Part shown: positions 1 to 8,576 of the stretch, piece by piece | Numbering within the stretch: position 1 is the stretch's first letter | Layout of the letters: every line of letters begins with the position of its first letter | Origin: Verrucomicrobiaceae bacterium | Lineage (GTDB): Bacteria > Verrucomicrobiota > Verrucomicrobiia > Verrucomicrobiales > Verrucomicrobiaceae | Assembly (NCBI GenBank): GCA_015075365.1 | Contig: JABTUN010000001.1 | Location: forward strand, 1,054,001-1,118,000 | Length of the DNA: 64,000 bases | Reading direction: 5' to 3' | Position numbers and translations under genes: made by a program | Notes under the pieces: generated by a model | The model's input: only the letters and a program-made list of their open reading frames with translations | The model's database searches: none | What the model was told of the DNA's origin: nothing

Positions 1-281
1 TCGGGAAGGATCGCCGCGCGATTCAAGCTCTCATCGCCCGCCTGGCGGCACCAGCGGCCGCTGAGCAGGCTCACGCGGGATGAGTGGCACTTCGCGGTGT
101 TGTAGAATTGCGTGAAGCGCACGCCGTTGGCCGCGAGGCGGTCCATGTGCGGCGTCTCGATCTCGCTGCCGTAACAGCCAAGGTCGGAGAAGCCGAGGTC
201 GTCGGCCATGACGAGCAGTAGATTCGGCTGAGAAGCAACGAGCGACGGGCAGAGGGCGAAAAGAAAGGCAATGAAACGCAT
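1..281 (-). CDS. Sulfatase, N-terminal part (cut by window edge)
   Basis: This is the first 93 codons of a type I sulfatase whose remainder lies left of base 1. A signal peptide (residues 1-17) is followed by QPNLLLVMADDLGFSD, the metal-binding Asp-Asp strand of the family, and by the site that should carry the formylglycine cysteine, Cys65 in KCHSSRVSLLSGR. The usual core is C-x-P/A-S-R, so Ser at the third place is unusual. Type I sulfatases hydrolyse sulfate esters, and the signal peptide puts this one outside the cytoplasm. It starts five bases after the stop of the upstream sulfatase gene, so it is very probably the distal gene of a three-sulfatase operon. The substrate cannot be told. 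Confidence 0.85.
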   Translation of the reverse strand, partial: MRFIAFLFALCPSLVASQPNLLLVMADDLGFSDLGCYGSEIETPHMDRLAANGVRFTQFYNTAKCHSSRVSLLSGRWCRQAGDESLNRAAILP

Positions 282-286
282 AGGAG

Positions 287-1936
287 TCATTTTTGGGGAG
301 GATTGGGCACCGTGCTGGCGGTGTATTCCGCCTCGTCAATGTCACCGCTGTGGTCCACGTCGCGCGCTTTGAACCACGCGGCCGCGTCAGCCGGATCGCG
401 TTTGCCGCTGAACTCGGCCTTGCTCAGCCGGCCGTCGTGATCGGTGTCGAGCTTCTTGAACATCTCGGCACGTTTCGGATCAGCCTTCGATTTCGCAGCA
501 GACTTGCCTTTGCCCTTCGGATCAGCGGCGATCGGCAGCGGCAGGTAGTCGAAGTCGAGGATCATCTTGCGCTGCAAGACCGTTTTCAGCTCCAGGGTGA
601 CCTCGTCGAGCTCCTTTTGACCGTAGAGGTTGTGCAGCTCGTGCGGGTCGGCCTCCAGGTCATAGAGTTCATACACAGGGCGCGGGTTGGTGAACCAGAG
701 TTCCTCAAACCCGGTCGCGAGGGTCTTTTCCTCATGCGCCTTGACGATGTCCTTCCAGCCCGGACCACCGGCGCTGTCCACGGGCGCGTAGCGCTGGTGA
801 GGCGTGACGTTGTAAATCAGCTTGTAGCGGGCGCTGCGCACGCAGCGGCTGTAGTCCACGCTGCTGGCGGCGGTGTTCAGGTCAAAGGTGGAGCTGCCGT
901 GCGGTCCGCGCTCGGCGAAGATGTATTTCCTCTCGTTCGGGAAGGATTCACCCTTGAGCAGGGGCAGAAAACTCACGCCGCTGATGCGTTGCGGCACTTT
1001 GAGGCCCGCGGCTTCAAGGCAGGTCGGCGCGATGTCCTCGCCGGAGATGAGTGCGCTGGTGTCGCCGCCGGGTTTCACCACGCCGGGCCACCAGGCGAGC
1101 AGCGGCACATTCAATCCAGGGTCGTGCAGCGAGCCTTTTCCGCTGGGGAAGGCCATGCCGTTGTCGCCCATGAACAAGATGAGCGTGTTGTCGAGACCTG
1201 CGCGCTCCTTCACGATGTCGAGCACGCGCTGGAAGTCACCATCGCAGTGCTCGATCTCGCCTTCGTAGCGTGAGAGGTCTTCCCGAATGCCGGGCAGATC
1301 AGGCAGGAAGCCGGGCACCTCCAGCTTGGCGGGATCGGGCGGATTTTTGCCGGAGGTCCAGGGATGGTGCGGATCGCTGAAGTTCACCCACAGAAAGAAA
1401 GGCTTGTCCTTCGGACGCTGGTCGAAGAACTCGTTCATCTTCGCCGGCACGTTCTCCTGGCCGGTGGCATCGACGAAATCAAAGCGCTCCTGAAACGTGC
1501 GCATCTGCTGCTCGTCGAAAACGGCCTCCGTGGCCGCGGGCGCACGGCCGGAGCCGTCGAGATGATAGCTGCGACCGCACACACCCGCAAAATAGCCCGC
1601 CTCGCTGCGCAAAATCTCCGGGAACGTGATCTCATCCCTCGGCAACGGGGAGGAGAAGCGCGTGATGCGCGCCGCGACAGGCGATCTGCCGGTCATGATC
1701 GTCGCACGCGATGGCACGCACTGCGGCGCGCCGGTGAACATGCGGCGGAACATCATGCCCTCCGCCGCAATGCGGTCGAGATTCGGTGTTTTCAACTCCT
1801 TGCGGCCATAGCAGCCGATGAAGGGATGACTGTGATCGTCCGAGAGGACGAAGAGGATGTTCGGGCGCTGCTGCGCCGCGAATGCCCCGTGAACCATGGC
1901 GAACGACGAAAGGGCAATGAGGAGGGATGTTTTCAT
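287..1936 (-). CDS. Secreted sulfatase with C-terminal EF-hand pair
   Basis: This 549-residue sulfatase starts at the ATG giving MKTSLLIALSSFAMVHG, a clear signal peptide; the frame is open upstream but that stretch is not protein-like. The catalytic domain runs from about residue 24 to 470, with the Asp-Asp strand FVLSDDHSH, the formylglycine site CVPSRATIMTGR (Cys73) and GDNGMAF as the later metal/substrate loop. A lysine-rich linker leads to two canonical calcium-binding EF-hand loops, DTDHDGRLSKAEF and DVDHSGDIDEAEY, at the C terminus. EF-hand tails are known on some planctomycete and verrucomicrobial exported proteins and may bind calcium or anchor the enzyme; that role is inference. The gene lies between two other sulfatase genes on the same strand. 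The substrate is unknown. Confidence 0.92.
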   Translation of the reverse strand: MKTSLLIALSSFAMVHGAFAAQQRPNILFVLSDDHSHPFIGCYGRKELKTPNLDRIAAEGMMFRRMFTGAPQCVPSRATIMTGRSPVAARITRFSSPLPRDEITFPEILRSEAGYFAGVCGRSYHLDGSGRAPAATEAVFDEQQMRTFQERFDFVDATGQENVPAKMNEFFDQRPKDKPFFLWVNFSDPHHPWTSGKNPPDPAKLEVPGFLPDLPGIREDLSRYEGEIEHCDGDFQRVLDIVKERAGLDNTLILFMGDNGMAFPSGKGSLHDPGLNVPLLAWWPGVVKPGGDTSALISGEDIAPTCLEAAGLKVPQRISGVSFLPLLKGESFPNERKYIFAERGPHGSSTFDLNTAASSVDYSRCVRSARYKLIYNVTPHQRYAPVDSAGGPGWKDIVKAHEEKTLATGFEELWFTNPRPVYELYDLEADPHELHNLYGQKELDEVTLELKTVLQRKMILDFDYLPLPIAADPKGKGKSAAKSKADPKRAEMFKKLDTDHDGRLSKAEFSGKRDPADAAAWFKARDVDHSGDIDEAEYTASTVPNPPQK

Positions 1937-1985
1937 GACGTGACGAATGATCTGGTGGCGGCTTCGGGCAGGGACGTGTGGCGGA

Positions 1986-3887
1986 TCAGAAATCCCAACG
2001 CTCGGCCTTGCCCTTCGCGGGCGCGACCTCAATGGAGTCGATGTCGCTGTCGGGGAGATAAAGGCGCAGCGTGCCGAGAGGGCCGGGACTTTTGAGTTCG
2101 ACGCTGATGTCCTGCCAGTCGCCGGCTTTGACCTCGAAAGGCGTGGAGATCACGACGCTGGGATCGGCGCTGGTTTTCGGCAGGCTGTCAATCTTGCCCG
2201 CGCCGCCGTTTTGGCTGCGGATGCGGAGTTTGAGCACGGCAGGGCCGTTCATTTTGCCCATCGCATGGCCGAGAAAGGCCGCGCCGGGCTTTCCAGTGTT
2301 TTTGATGGTCATCAGGCCGTCCGCGAGGCTCGCTTTGCATTGGCGCTCTTTCCAGCCGCCGAGCGGATCGGCGGCTTTGGCGGGTGTTTTGGCCGCGACG
2401 GGTTTGTAGGCCGGATTGGGTCGCGGATACGTCGCGCCGGTGTCGGTGAGGAAGCCGTCGATGAGGGCGCTGAGCTCCTTCACTTTGTCCGGCATGCTTT
2501 GCGAGAGGTCTTTGGACTCGCTGAGGTCGTCTTTGAGGTTGTAGAGCTCGTGCGTGCTCGGATTGCCAAACCAGCGCAGGAGCTTGAAATCGCCGCTGCG
2601 CACCCACACACCGCCCGCACGGTTCGCGCCGGCATGCGGGTGGTAGTTGAAGTAACCGGCGCGTTCGAGCCGGCCTTCACCGTGCAGCACTTTCGCGTAG
2701 CTGATGCCGTCAAACTTCTGCACGGCGGGTTTTTCGATGCCGAGGAGGTCGAGCACGGTGGGATAGATGTCGATGCAGCCGACGACGGACTCGTTGGTGC
2801 TGCCTTTGGCGATTTTGCCCGCCAAAGACCACATCAGCGGCACTCGGGTGCCACCTTCGTAGAGCGTGCCTTTGCCATCCCGCAGCGGCGTGTTGTTGGT
2901 GGGAGGCTGCGTGCCTGCCCATTTCAGCCAATCGGCCTTCGCGGCCTTTTTGCCATCGCTGGAGGTGTTGCTGTGCGTGTTGCCGCCGTTGTCGGAGGTA
3001 AAAATGACGAGCGTGTTGTCCGCGATGCCTTGCTTCTCCAATTCATCGAGGATGCGGCCAAAGCACTCGTCCACGCTCTTGAGCATCGAGGCCATGATGG
3101 GGTTCCCCTGACGACCGGTGGGATCTTTTTTCGCCGCGAAGGCCTTCGTGTATTCTTCTTTGTGCCCCCACGGGCCATGCACGCCGTAGCACCACAGATT
3201 GAGGAAGAACGGTCCGCTTTTGCTCGACTCGATGAATTTCACCGCCTCCGCTGCCTGACGATCGACGATGTATTCACCTGGCGGTCCATCGGTGATCGTG
3301 CCGACGCGTTGCTTGGCATTCGGCTTGCCCTCCGGCACGACGCCGTAAGGCGAAAAATACTCTCCCGGCGGCCCCGGATCAGGATGGCAGTGAAAGGCGA
3401 CATCAAAGCCCTGCTGCTCCGGCCAATGCGGCTGCGTGAGGCCGAGATGCCACTTCCCGATGTGCGCGGTGCGGTAGCCGTTTTGCTTCAAGACCTCCGC
3501 CAGCGTGATTTGCGAGGGCTCGAGGTAGTTCTTGCTCTCCGGCGTGAGCATCGGCGCGGTCGGCGGGGCTTTTTTCAGCAGAAACTCATGATCCGCGGCC
3601 TGCGGCGGCTGATGCCCCGTGGCGCTGGTGATGCGATGCCGCGCCGAATACTGACCCGTGAGCAACGAAGCCCGCGTCGGTGAGCACAACGGCTGCGAGT
3701 AAGCATTCGTGAAACGCATCGCCCGCGCGGCAAAGCGGTCGATGTTCGGCGTCTCGTAATACTTCGAGCCATACACGCCGCAATCCATCCAGCCCATGTC
3801 ATCGACGAGGAAGAGCACGACGTTCGGCTGCGCAGCAGCGGAGAGCGAAGAGCAAAGGGCGGCAAGACAGAAAACGAGGCGGATCAT
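1986..3887 (-). CDS. Secreted arylsulfatase with C-terminal beta domain
   Basis: The chosen ATG gives MIRLVFCLAALCSSLSAAAQ, a signal peptide, and a 633-residue protein; the 214 upstream codons in frame are antisense to the next gene and not protein-like. The sulfatase domain has the strand LFLVDDMGWMD, the formylglycine site CSPTRASLLTGQ (Cys68), the lysine/histidine motif GKWHLG and TSDNGG. After about residue 490 an extra region follows a TP-rich linker (GGWKERQCKASLADGL onward). It looks like a beta-sandwich accessory domain, possibly carbohydrate-binding. This is the first gene of the three-sulfatase run and faces a divergent gene at 3990, so the operon promoter should lie in 3888-3989. 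The enzyme acts on a sulfate ester outside the cytoplasm; the substrate is unassigned. Confidence 0.92.
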   Translation of the reverse strand: MIRLVFCLAALCSSLSAAAQPNVVLFLVDDMGWMDCGVYGSKYYETPNIDRFAARAMRFTNAYSQPLCSPTRASLLTGQYSARHRITSATGHQPPQAADHEFLLKKAPPTAPMLTPESKNYLEPSQITLAEVLKQNGYRTAHIGKWHLGLTQPHWPEQQGFDVAFHCHPDPGPPGEYFSPYGVVPEGKPNAKQRVGTITDGPPGEYIVDRQAAEAVKFIESSKSGPFFLNLWCYGVHGPWGHKEEYTKAFAAKKDPTGRQGNPIMASMLKSVDECFGRILDELEKQGIADNTLVIFTSDNGGNTHSNTSSDGKKAAKADWLKWAGTQPPTNNTPLRDGKGTLYEGGTRVPLMWSLAGKIAKGSTNESVVGCIDIYPTVLDLLGIEKPAVQKFDGISYAKVLHGEGRLERAGYFNYHPHAGANRAGGVWVRSGDFKLLRWFGNPSTHELYNLKDDLSESKDLSQSMPDKVKELSALIDGFLTDTGATYPRPNPAYKPVAAKTPAKAADPLGGWKERQCKASLADGLMTIKNTGKPGAAFLGHAMGKMNGPAVLKLRIRSQNGGAGKIDSLPKTSADPSVVISTPFEVKAGDWQDISVELKSPGPLGTLRLYLPDSDIDSIEVAPAKGKAERWDF

Positions 3888-3989
3888 GATGGAGCGCTGG
3901 AACGCGTGCTCCAGGGCCGACTTGCGGCCATTCTTTGGACCGCCGGTCCCGGACAGATGCGGGGGCGACGAGACGTTTTGCGCCCTGCC

Positions 3990-4544
3990 ATGAAAACACT
4001 CACACTCACCACCCTGACCACGCTGGCCTTGCTGGCCTTGCTGGCCGGCATTGCATCCGCGGAAGAAGCCAAACAGCATCCCAAGGAGGAGGCCGCCCGC
4101 CTGATGGAGCGCGCGCGCGACGCCAAGGCCGCCGGCCGCCCCGACGAGGCCCGGGAACTGGCCCAGCAGGCGGAACGCATCCAGGCGGAGCTGCGGGAAC
4201 GGGAGGGCGCGAAAAAGCCCGGCCCGCACCCGGACAAGCACCTGCCGCCCCACGCCAAAGGACCGGAGGCGGAGCGCCTGCGCCACATCATGCAGGCGCT
4301 GGAGCATCTGCACGCCGCCGGATTGCACGAGCCCGCCCGCCATGTCGAGGAGATCGCCCGCAACATGCGCCGGGAACTCGAAGAACGCATGAAGCACGAG
4401 CATGCCGCCACGCAGAAGCCCAAGGAAAAGCACCCCCAGGCGCCAAAGGACCATGCGGAGCTGGAGGAGATGCGCCAGCAGATGCGCCGCATGGCCGAGC
4501 AGATCGAGCAACTCCGCGCGGAGCTGCATAAAAAGGCGCCGTGA
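3990..4544 (+). CDS. Small secreted charged coiled-coil protein
   Basis: I do not recognise this 184-residue protein as a named family. The ATG at 3990 gives MKTLTLTTLTTLALLALLAG followed by IASA-E, a signal peptide with a good cleavage site, so this start is preferred over the longer frame that opens at 3906. The mature part is rich in Glu, Ala, Arg and Lys, with heptad-like stretches (AARLMERARDAKAAGR, ELEEMRQQMRRMAEQIEQL), suggesting two or three long helices or coiled coils separated by a His/Pro/Lys-rich linker. It is transcribed alone: divergent from the sulfatase operon on the left, with a strong terminator 35 bases after the stop. A structural or envelope role is possible but not shown. 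Confidence 0.8.
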   Translation: MKTLTLTTLTTLALLALLAGIASAEEAKQHPKEEAARLMERARDAKAAGRPDEARELAQQAERIQAELREREGAKKPGPHPDKHLPPHAKGPEAERLRHIMQALEHLHAAGLHEPARHVEEIARNMRRELEERMKHEHAATQKPKEKHPQAPKDHAELEEMRQQMRRMAEQIEQLRAELHKKAP

Positions 4545-4578
4545 GGCATGAGAGGCCGGATTTGAACACCCGGGCGAG

Positions 4579-4605
4579 GGCGGGACTCCAACTCCCGCCT
4601 TTTTT
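4579..4605 (+). terminator. Rho-independent terminator
   Basis: GGCGGGA and TCCCGCC form a seven-pair GC-rich stem with a seven-base loop, followed directly by six T residues. It sits 35 bases after the stop of the coiled-coil gene and just before the protease gene, so it should separate the two transcripts. Confidence 0.85.
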
Positions 4606-4635
4606 CATGCTTTCCCGTGTGCATCTTCCCGACTC

Positions 4636-6174
4636 ATGCGCCGCCATGCCGCCAGTCCTGCGATCCTCGCCCTCTTCGCCGCTCTTGCCGCGGCGCGCGC
4701 GGACTGGCGTGATGACATCGGCCTGACTCAACTGGCGGCGGAGCTAGGCCCTGCCACGCCCACCGGCGCGGGCATCCCGCTGCTGCAAAGCGAGGCCAAC
4801 AACATCGAATCTCCGCCCAATTATCTTCCCGCCACAGGCGGCCCCGATCCATTCACCGGCACCGGCCCGTTTGCAGGCAAAACCTTCCACCCGCAGTCTG
4901 GCGCGGGCACGGAACTGGGGCATGCCGTCTCCGTCGGCTCCTATTTCTATGGGAGCTACTATGGCGTGGCCTCCGGTGCCACGGAGATCCACAATTACAC
5001 CGCAGGCGATTTCCTTTCCCGCCTCATCTCCGGTTCCTCGCCTGAGACTCTCCCTGGACGCGTGCAGAACCACAGTTGGGCGGGCAGCTATGGAAGTACC
5101 ACAGCGGATGCCAAGGCCGTGCGCGCCTTTGATTACATGGTCAACGAGCAGGGCGTGATCGCCGTGGCAGGCATCTCAGGTGGAAACCTCGCCCCGCTGC
5201 TCGGGGACATCTACCACGGCATCACGGTGGGCGTGCGCAGCGGGAACCACAGCATCACCGGCACGCTGACGGACGGCCCCGGCCGCATGAAGCCGGATCT
5301 CGTGGCCAATCATGAGCAGACCAGCTACGCAGCGCCCATGGTGGCGGGCGCGGCCGCGTGTTTGTTGCAGGGCGCGATCGCCTCCGGCAATGCGAATGCG
5401 GAAATGCCGCAGACGATCAAGGCCATCCTGCTGGCCGGAGCCTCCAAGCAAAACCTGCCGCAGTGGCAGCGGGACGCGGACGCGGAACCGTATGACGATG
5501 TCCTCGGCGCGGGAGAGCTGAACCTCCACCGCGCCTGGCACATCCTCCAGGCGGGCGAGCAGGCGCACTCCACCACGGTCGAGCGCGCCTCCCGAGGCTG
5601 GGATTTTGCCACCACGACCAGCAACAGCGCGGGCCGCCGCTACTTCTTCACCATTCCCGCCGGAAAAGTCGCCAGCACCTTCTCCGCCGCGCTCACCTGG
5701 CACCGCGCCCTCACGAATCTGGGCGGAAACTACACCACCAGCCTGAGCAACCTCACCCTGCGCCTTTACGCCGCCAGCAATCTCACCGCGGGCGCTCTCC
5801 TCAGCACCTCCAGCAGCAGCGTGGACAATGTGGAGCACATCCATCTCTACAATCTGCCGCCGGGGCAGTACATGCTCCAGGTTTCCGCCACCGCGAACGG
5901 GCGTGACTATGCCCTCGCCTGGGATGCGCGGCTCGGAAACGGCCCGCTGCTCGCCTCCCAGCCCCTGGCCGGCGGTGCGGTGCAGATCTCCGCGTCCGGG
6001 CTCGACCCGTTTGCCACCTACACCATCGAGAGTTCGTCGAATCTGACAAACTGGACCGTGGAGCACACCTTCCGCACCGCCGACACCACGCCGTCCTTCA
6101 CCTACTCCTGGCAGGACGCCGCGCCCGCGCCCGGGGGAAGGTTTTACCTCCTGCGCTGGACGCCCGTGCGCTGA
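4636..6174 (+). CDS. Secreted subtilisin-like (S8) serine protease, atypical triad
   Basis: This 512-residue exported protein has a signal peptide (residues 1-22, cleavage near ARA-D). The serine block ANHEQTSYAAPMVAGAA resembles the subtilase GTS-x-AAP motif (Ser230), and GTELGHAVSVGSYFYG resembles the histidine block (His96). The aspartate block, normally D-T/S-G, is not seen; the matching place reads GAGIPLLQSEA, with Glu53 the only acid. After the catalytic domain (to about residue 300) comes a beta-rich part (residues 310-430). The last 60 residues (IESSSNLTNWT to GRFYLLRW) look like a C-terminal domain common on verrucomicrobial exported proteins. The gene is monocistronic, and a DapA-family gene converges on it seven bases away. 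The family is fairly sure; whether it is active as a protease is not. Confidence 0.8.
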   Translation: MRRHAASPAILALFAALAAARADWRDDIGLTQLAAELGPATPTGAGIPLLQSEANNIESPPNYLPATGGPDPFTGTGPFAGKTFHPQSGAGTELGHAVSVGSYFYGSYYGVASGATEIHNYTAGDFLSRLISGSSPETLPGRVQNHSWAGSYGSTTADAKAVRAFDYMVNEQGVIAVAGISGGNLAPLLGDIYHGITVGVRSGNHSITGTLTDGPGRMKPDLVANHEQTSYAAPMVAGAAACLLQGAIASGNANAEMPQTIKAILLAGASKQNLPQWQRDADAEPYDDVLGAGELNLHRAWHILQAGEQAHSTTVERASRGWDFATTTSNSAGRRYFFTIPAGKVASTFSAALTWHRALTNLGGNYTTSLSNLTLRLYAASNLTAGALLSTSSSSVDNVEHIHLYNLPPGQYMLQVSATANGRDYALAWDARLGNGPLLASQPLAGGAVQISASGLDPFATYTIESSSNLTNWTVEHTFRTADTTPSFTYSWQDAAPAPGGRFYLLRWTPVR

Positions 6175-6180
6175 CAGGCA

Positions 6181-7203
6181 TCAGCGCAGCCACACATCCC
6201 GGTGCCGCGCGACAAAGTCGTCGTCATGCAGATGCGGATAGGCGGCGAGCACACGGTCGATCTCCTCCCGCTGGCCGGGACTCAGCGTCTCATGCTCGTC
6301 CAGGCACCAGATGCCCTCCAGCAGGCCCTGGCGGCGCAGTACCTCGTGCAGACCGGCGATGCAGCCGCGGAAGCCGTTCGCCGCGTCAAAAAAAGCCGCA
6401 TTGCAATCCGTCACCTCCACACCCAGGCGCATCAGCTCCGGCTTGGCGTCCGCATTGCGACAGCGCTCCAGCAGTTCCACCGCGCGCCTCGTCCCCACGG
6501 ACCAGTGGCCCAGCAGCCCGCCCGTGATGCGCCGCTCCCGGCCCGCGAAGCGGAACGGCGTCAGAAAATCCGTCACGATGCTGTCATCGTTGCCGGTGTA
6601 GAGGGCGATGTCGTCGCGCCCCGACTCGATCACCGCGCGCAGCACGTCCTGCGTCTGGTAGCGGTTGAAGGGCGCGATTTTGACCGCCACCACGTTCCCG
6701 ATCTCCGCAAAGCGCCGCCAGAATTGGCATGGCAGCACGCGCCCGCCCACGGCGGGCTGCAAATAAAAGCCCACCACCGGGATCACCTCTGCCACCGCGC
6801 GGCAGTGGTCGATCAGCGCGTCCTCCGTGGCATCCCGCATCGCGCCGAGGCTCAGCAGCCCGGCCTCATAGCCCAGGCGGCTCAACAGCGCCGCCTCCCT
6901 CACCGCCTGGGCGGTTTCACCGCAGATGCCGCCGATCCGCACCAGGGGCCGGTCCGCGCGGCGCATTTCCTCCGCCGCCAGCGCCAGCACCGGTTCCAGC
7001 AGGCCGTGCCTTGCCTCCCGGATCGCAAACTGCGTCGTATGCACCCCCACGGCCAGACCGCCCGCTCCCGCCGCGATGTAGTACCGCGAGAGCGCGCGCT
7101 GCCGGCGCTCGTCCAGCCTTCGTTCCCCCGTCAGCGCCAGCGGGTGCGCGGGGATCACAAGGCCGCTGTGCAAGCGCTGCCGGAGATCAGAAATCGGGCT
7201 CAT
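6181..7203 (-). CDS. Dihydrodipicolinate synthase (DapA/NanA)-family aldolase
   Basis: The 340-residue product is a cytoplasmic TIM-barrel class I aldolase or lyase of the DapA/N-acetylneuraminate lyase superfamily. It starts at MSPISDLRQRLHSGLVIPAHPLAL; codons upstream in frame are not protein-like. Lys175 in VVAVKIAPFNRY is the likely Schiff-base lysine, and Tyr147 in VVGFYLQPAVGG matches the catalytic tyrosine strand. The protein is longer than true DapA (about 290), carries a C-terminal helical extension, and has no lysine-pathway neighbour, so a catabolic 2-keto-acid or sugar-acid aldolase is more likely than lysine synthesis. It probably shares a transcript with the ThuA-like gene 84 bases upstream. 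The exact substrate is unknown. Confidence 0.88.
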   Translation of the reverse strand: MSPISDLRQRLHSGLVIPAHPLALTGERRLDERRQRALSRYYIAAGAGGLAVGVHTTQFAIREARHGLLEPVLALAAEEMRRADRPLVRIGGICGETAQAVREAALLSRLGYEAGLLSLGAMRDATEDALIDHCRAVAEVIPVVGFYLQPAVGGRVLPCQFWRRFAEIGNVVAVKIAPFNRYQTQDVLRAVIESGRDDIALYTGNDDSIVTDFLTPFRFAGRERRITGGLLGHWSVGTRRAVELLERCRNADAKPELMRLGVEVTDCNAAFFDAANGFRGCIAGLHEVLRRQGLLEGIWCLDEHETLSPGQREEIDRVLAAYPHLHDDDFVARHRDVWLR

Positions 7204-7287
7204 GCGGTGCGGTGCGCCCGGCCGGTCGGGGAAGCAGGGTGGAATAACCTTCCCTTCTCTTCTCTGCTCTCGTCCGGCCATGCAGGT

Positions 7288-8202
7288 TCATTTCCCCTTC
7301 TTCGGCTTCTCCGGCAGGCCCTGGCCGGGCTTGAGGTCGAGATTGGCCTTCATGTCTTCTTCGGTCACGGTGGAGGCCACGCCATCGGCGGGAATGTTCG
7401 CCTTCGCGGTCCAGAGGATGGCGTTGAGCACCAGTTTGCGCTGGTCGTTGTTGGCCCAGCCCTTGTGAAAGTGACCACCGGTGAAGCCGAAGCCGCGTCC
7501 GCCGTCCGCACGCTCGCAGGCCCAGGCGACGTGCTGCTTCTCCTTGTTCTTCACGGACTCACGCACCGCCGGATTGCCGCTGTGATGACCATCCGGACGG
7601 CTCATCGTCGAGTCAGGAGCCACATCGCTCAGGATCGGCGTCACGCCCTCCATGTTCTTGCGGAAGCGCATGTAGAAGTACCACTCGTCATTGGTGCCAA
7701 AGGGCTTCACGCCGCTGCTGATCGGGTGGTTTGGCAGTTCTTTGAAGTTCGCGTCCCAATGCGGGTTCACACTCCAGTTGATCTCGAAGCAGCCGCCCAT
7801 CCAGTCGATGAACTCCTTGTTTCCCTTCTCGATCGTCGGCTCCACCGCGTAGTGGATCGTGAGGAAGCCGCAGCCGCGCTTCATCTCCTTGTCGAGCTGC
7901 GCCAGACGGCCTTCCTGCAACGCCGGATGCCCGCCGCCGCCATCGGAGTAGATCACCACGGTGTCCGCCTTCGAGAGTTCCTCCTGCGCCGGCCATTCGC
8001 CATTCAGGTGATGCTTGATGTCCACTTGATCGGCCGCGCTTTGTTCGAGGCATTTTTTGAGAAGCTGGATGCCCGCGTTGTGCTCGTGCTGCCCTGGACC
8101 GTGCGAAGGCTTCCCGGCGATCATGACGATGTTCTTTTTGTCCGCGGAAAACGCGGAACCGGCGAGGGAAACGAGAACGAGGAGGGAAAGCAGGCGCTTC
8201 AT
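7288..8202 (-). CDS. Secreted ThuA-like protein
   Basis: The 304-residue protein starts MKRLLSLLVLVSLAGSAFSAD, a signal peptide, and is otherwise one ThuA-like domain. This is a class I glutamine amidotransferase-like fold named after the Rhizobium trehalose-utilisation gene thuA and abundant in exported form in Verrucomicrobiota and Planctomycetota. Visible blocks are KKNIVMIAGKPSHGPGQHEH, VVIYSDGGGGHP, GFLTIHYAVEP and GRGFGFTGGHFHKGW, the last two being family signatures. The C terminus is Lys/Pro-rich. Exported members sit near sugar oxidoreductases and are thought to act in carbohydrate turnover, but the reaction is not established. The aldolase gene downstream may be its partner. Confidence 0.9.
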   Translation of the reverse strand: MKRLLSLLVLVSLAGSAFSADKKNIVMIAGKPSHGPGQHEHNAGIQLLKKCLEQSAADQVDIKHHLNGEWPAQEELSKADTVVIYSDGGGGHPALQEGRLAQLDKEMKRGCGFLTIHYAVEPTIEKGNKEFIDWMGGCFEINWSVNPHWDANFKELPNHPISSGVKPFGTNDEWYFYMRFRKNMEGVTPILSDVAPDSTMSRPDGHHSGNPAVRESVKNKEKQHVAWACERADGGRGFGFTGGHFHKGWANNDQRKLVLNAILWTAKANIPADGVASTVTEEDMKANLDLKPGQGLPEKPKKGK

Positions 8203-8576
8203 GGTGGTGGAGAGGGTGAATCAAACGCCTGCATGCATCCAGCCATTTCATCGAGCTCGGAGGTGATTGGCGGCGGTGAAAGGCGACAGCAAAGAGGCCA
8301 TCTCGCTCCGTCGAGATGAGCGGGAGGCTTTCGCGGCTTCTCGCAGTGCTCGAAAAGCGATCACATGGTGGCGAGTTGGAATCGCTGGGTTCCTCTCGCG
8401 GAGCGAGAGGACTGCTTTGCTTCGCCCTCGCCATCATTCGGAAGGAAGGCGGCACGGACATGAATCCCGCGCCTACGTCGGTGTTGATGCCGGGAGATGC
8501 GCCGGGCGGTGAGGCGGTATATCGTCCATTTTCCTCTCATTCAGGTCGCTGTCCGCGTCCTTTCCCAGCCTCCCTT
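8203..8576. repeat. Intergenic stretch with two REP-like hairpins
   Basis: No credible gene is seen in these 374 bases between the ThuA-like gene and the end of the 1073-residue protein gene. Two short GC-rich hairpins stand out: CATCTCG/CGAGATG at 8299-8318 and CCTCTCGC/GCGAGAGG at 8392-8410, the latter with a three-base loop. They have similar cores (CTCTCGC), as in dispersed repetitive extragenic palindromes. The 8392-8410 hairpin lacks a T tract, so it is not a classical terminator. The promoter of the ThuA-like gene should also lie here. Confidence 0.5.

Noticed and set aside
1947..3683. 578-codon plus-strand frame opposite a sulfatase
   Set aside because: The sulfatase has signal peptide and active-site motifs; the plus frame has none and is composed mostly of Arg, Ala, Val and Gly.
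4545..4650. tRNA-like sequence on the minus strand (GTTCAAATCC, with GCATGAG and CTCATGC as possible acceptor arms)
   Set aside because: The five-pair T stem and a D arm cannot be formed, and the arms overlap a start codon. The hairpin there is better explained as a terminator.
6202..8319. 705-codon plus-strand frame opposite the aldolase and ThuA-like genes
   Set aside because: It spans two real genes and their gap and has histidine/arginine-rich shadow composition.
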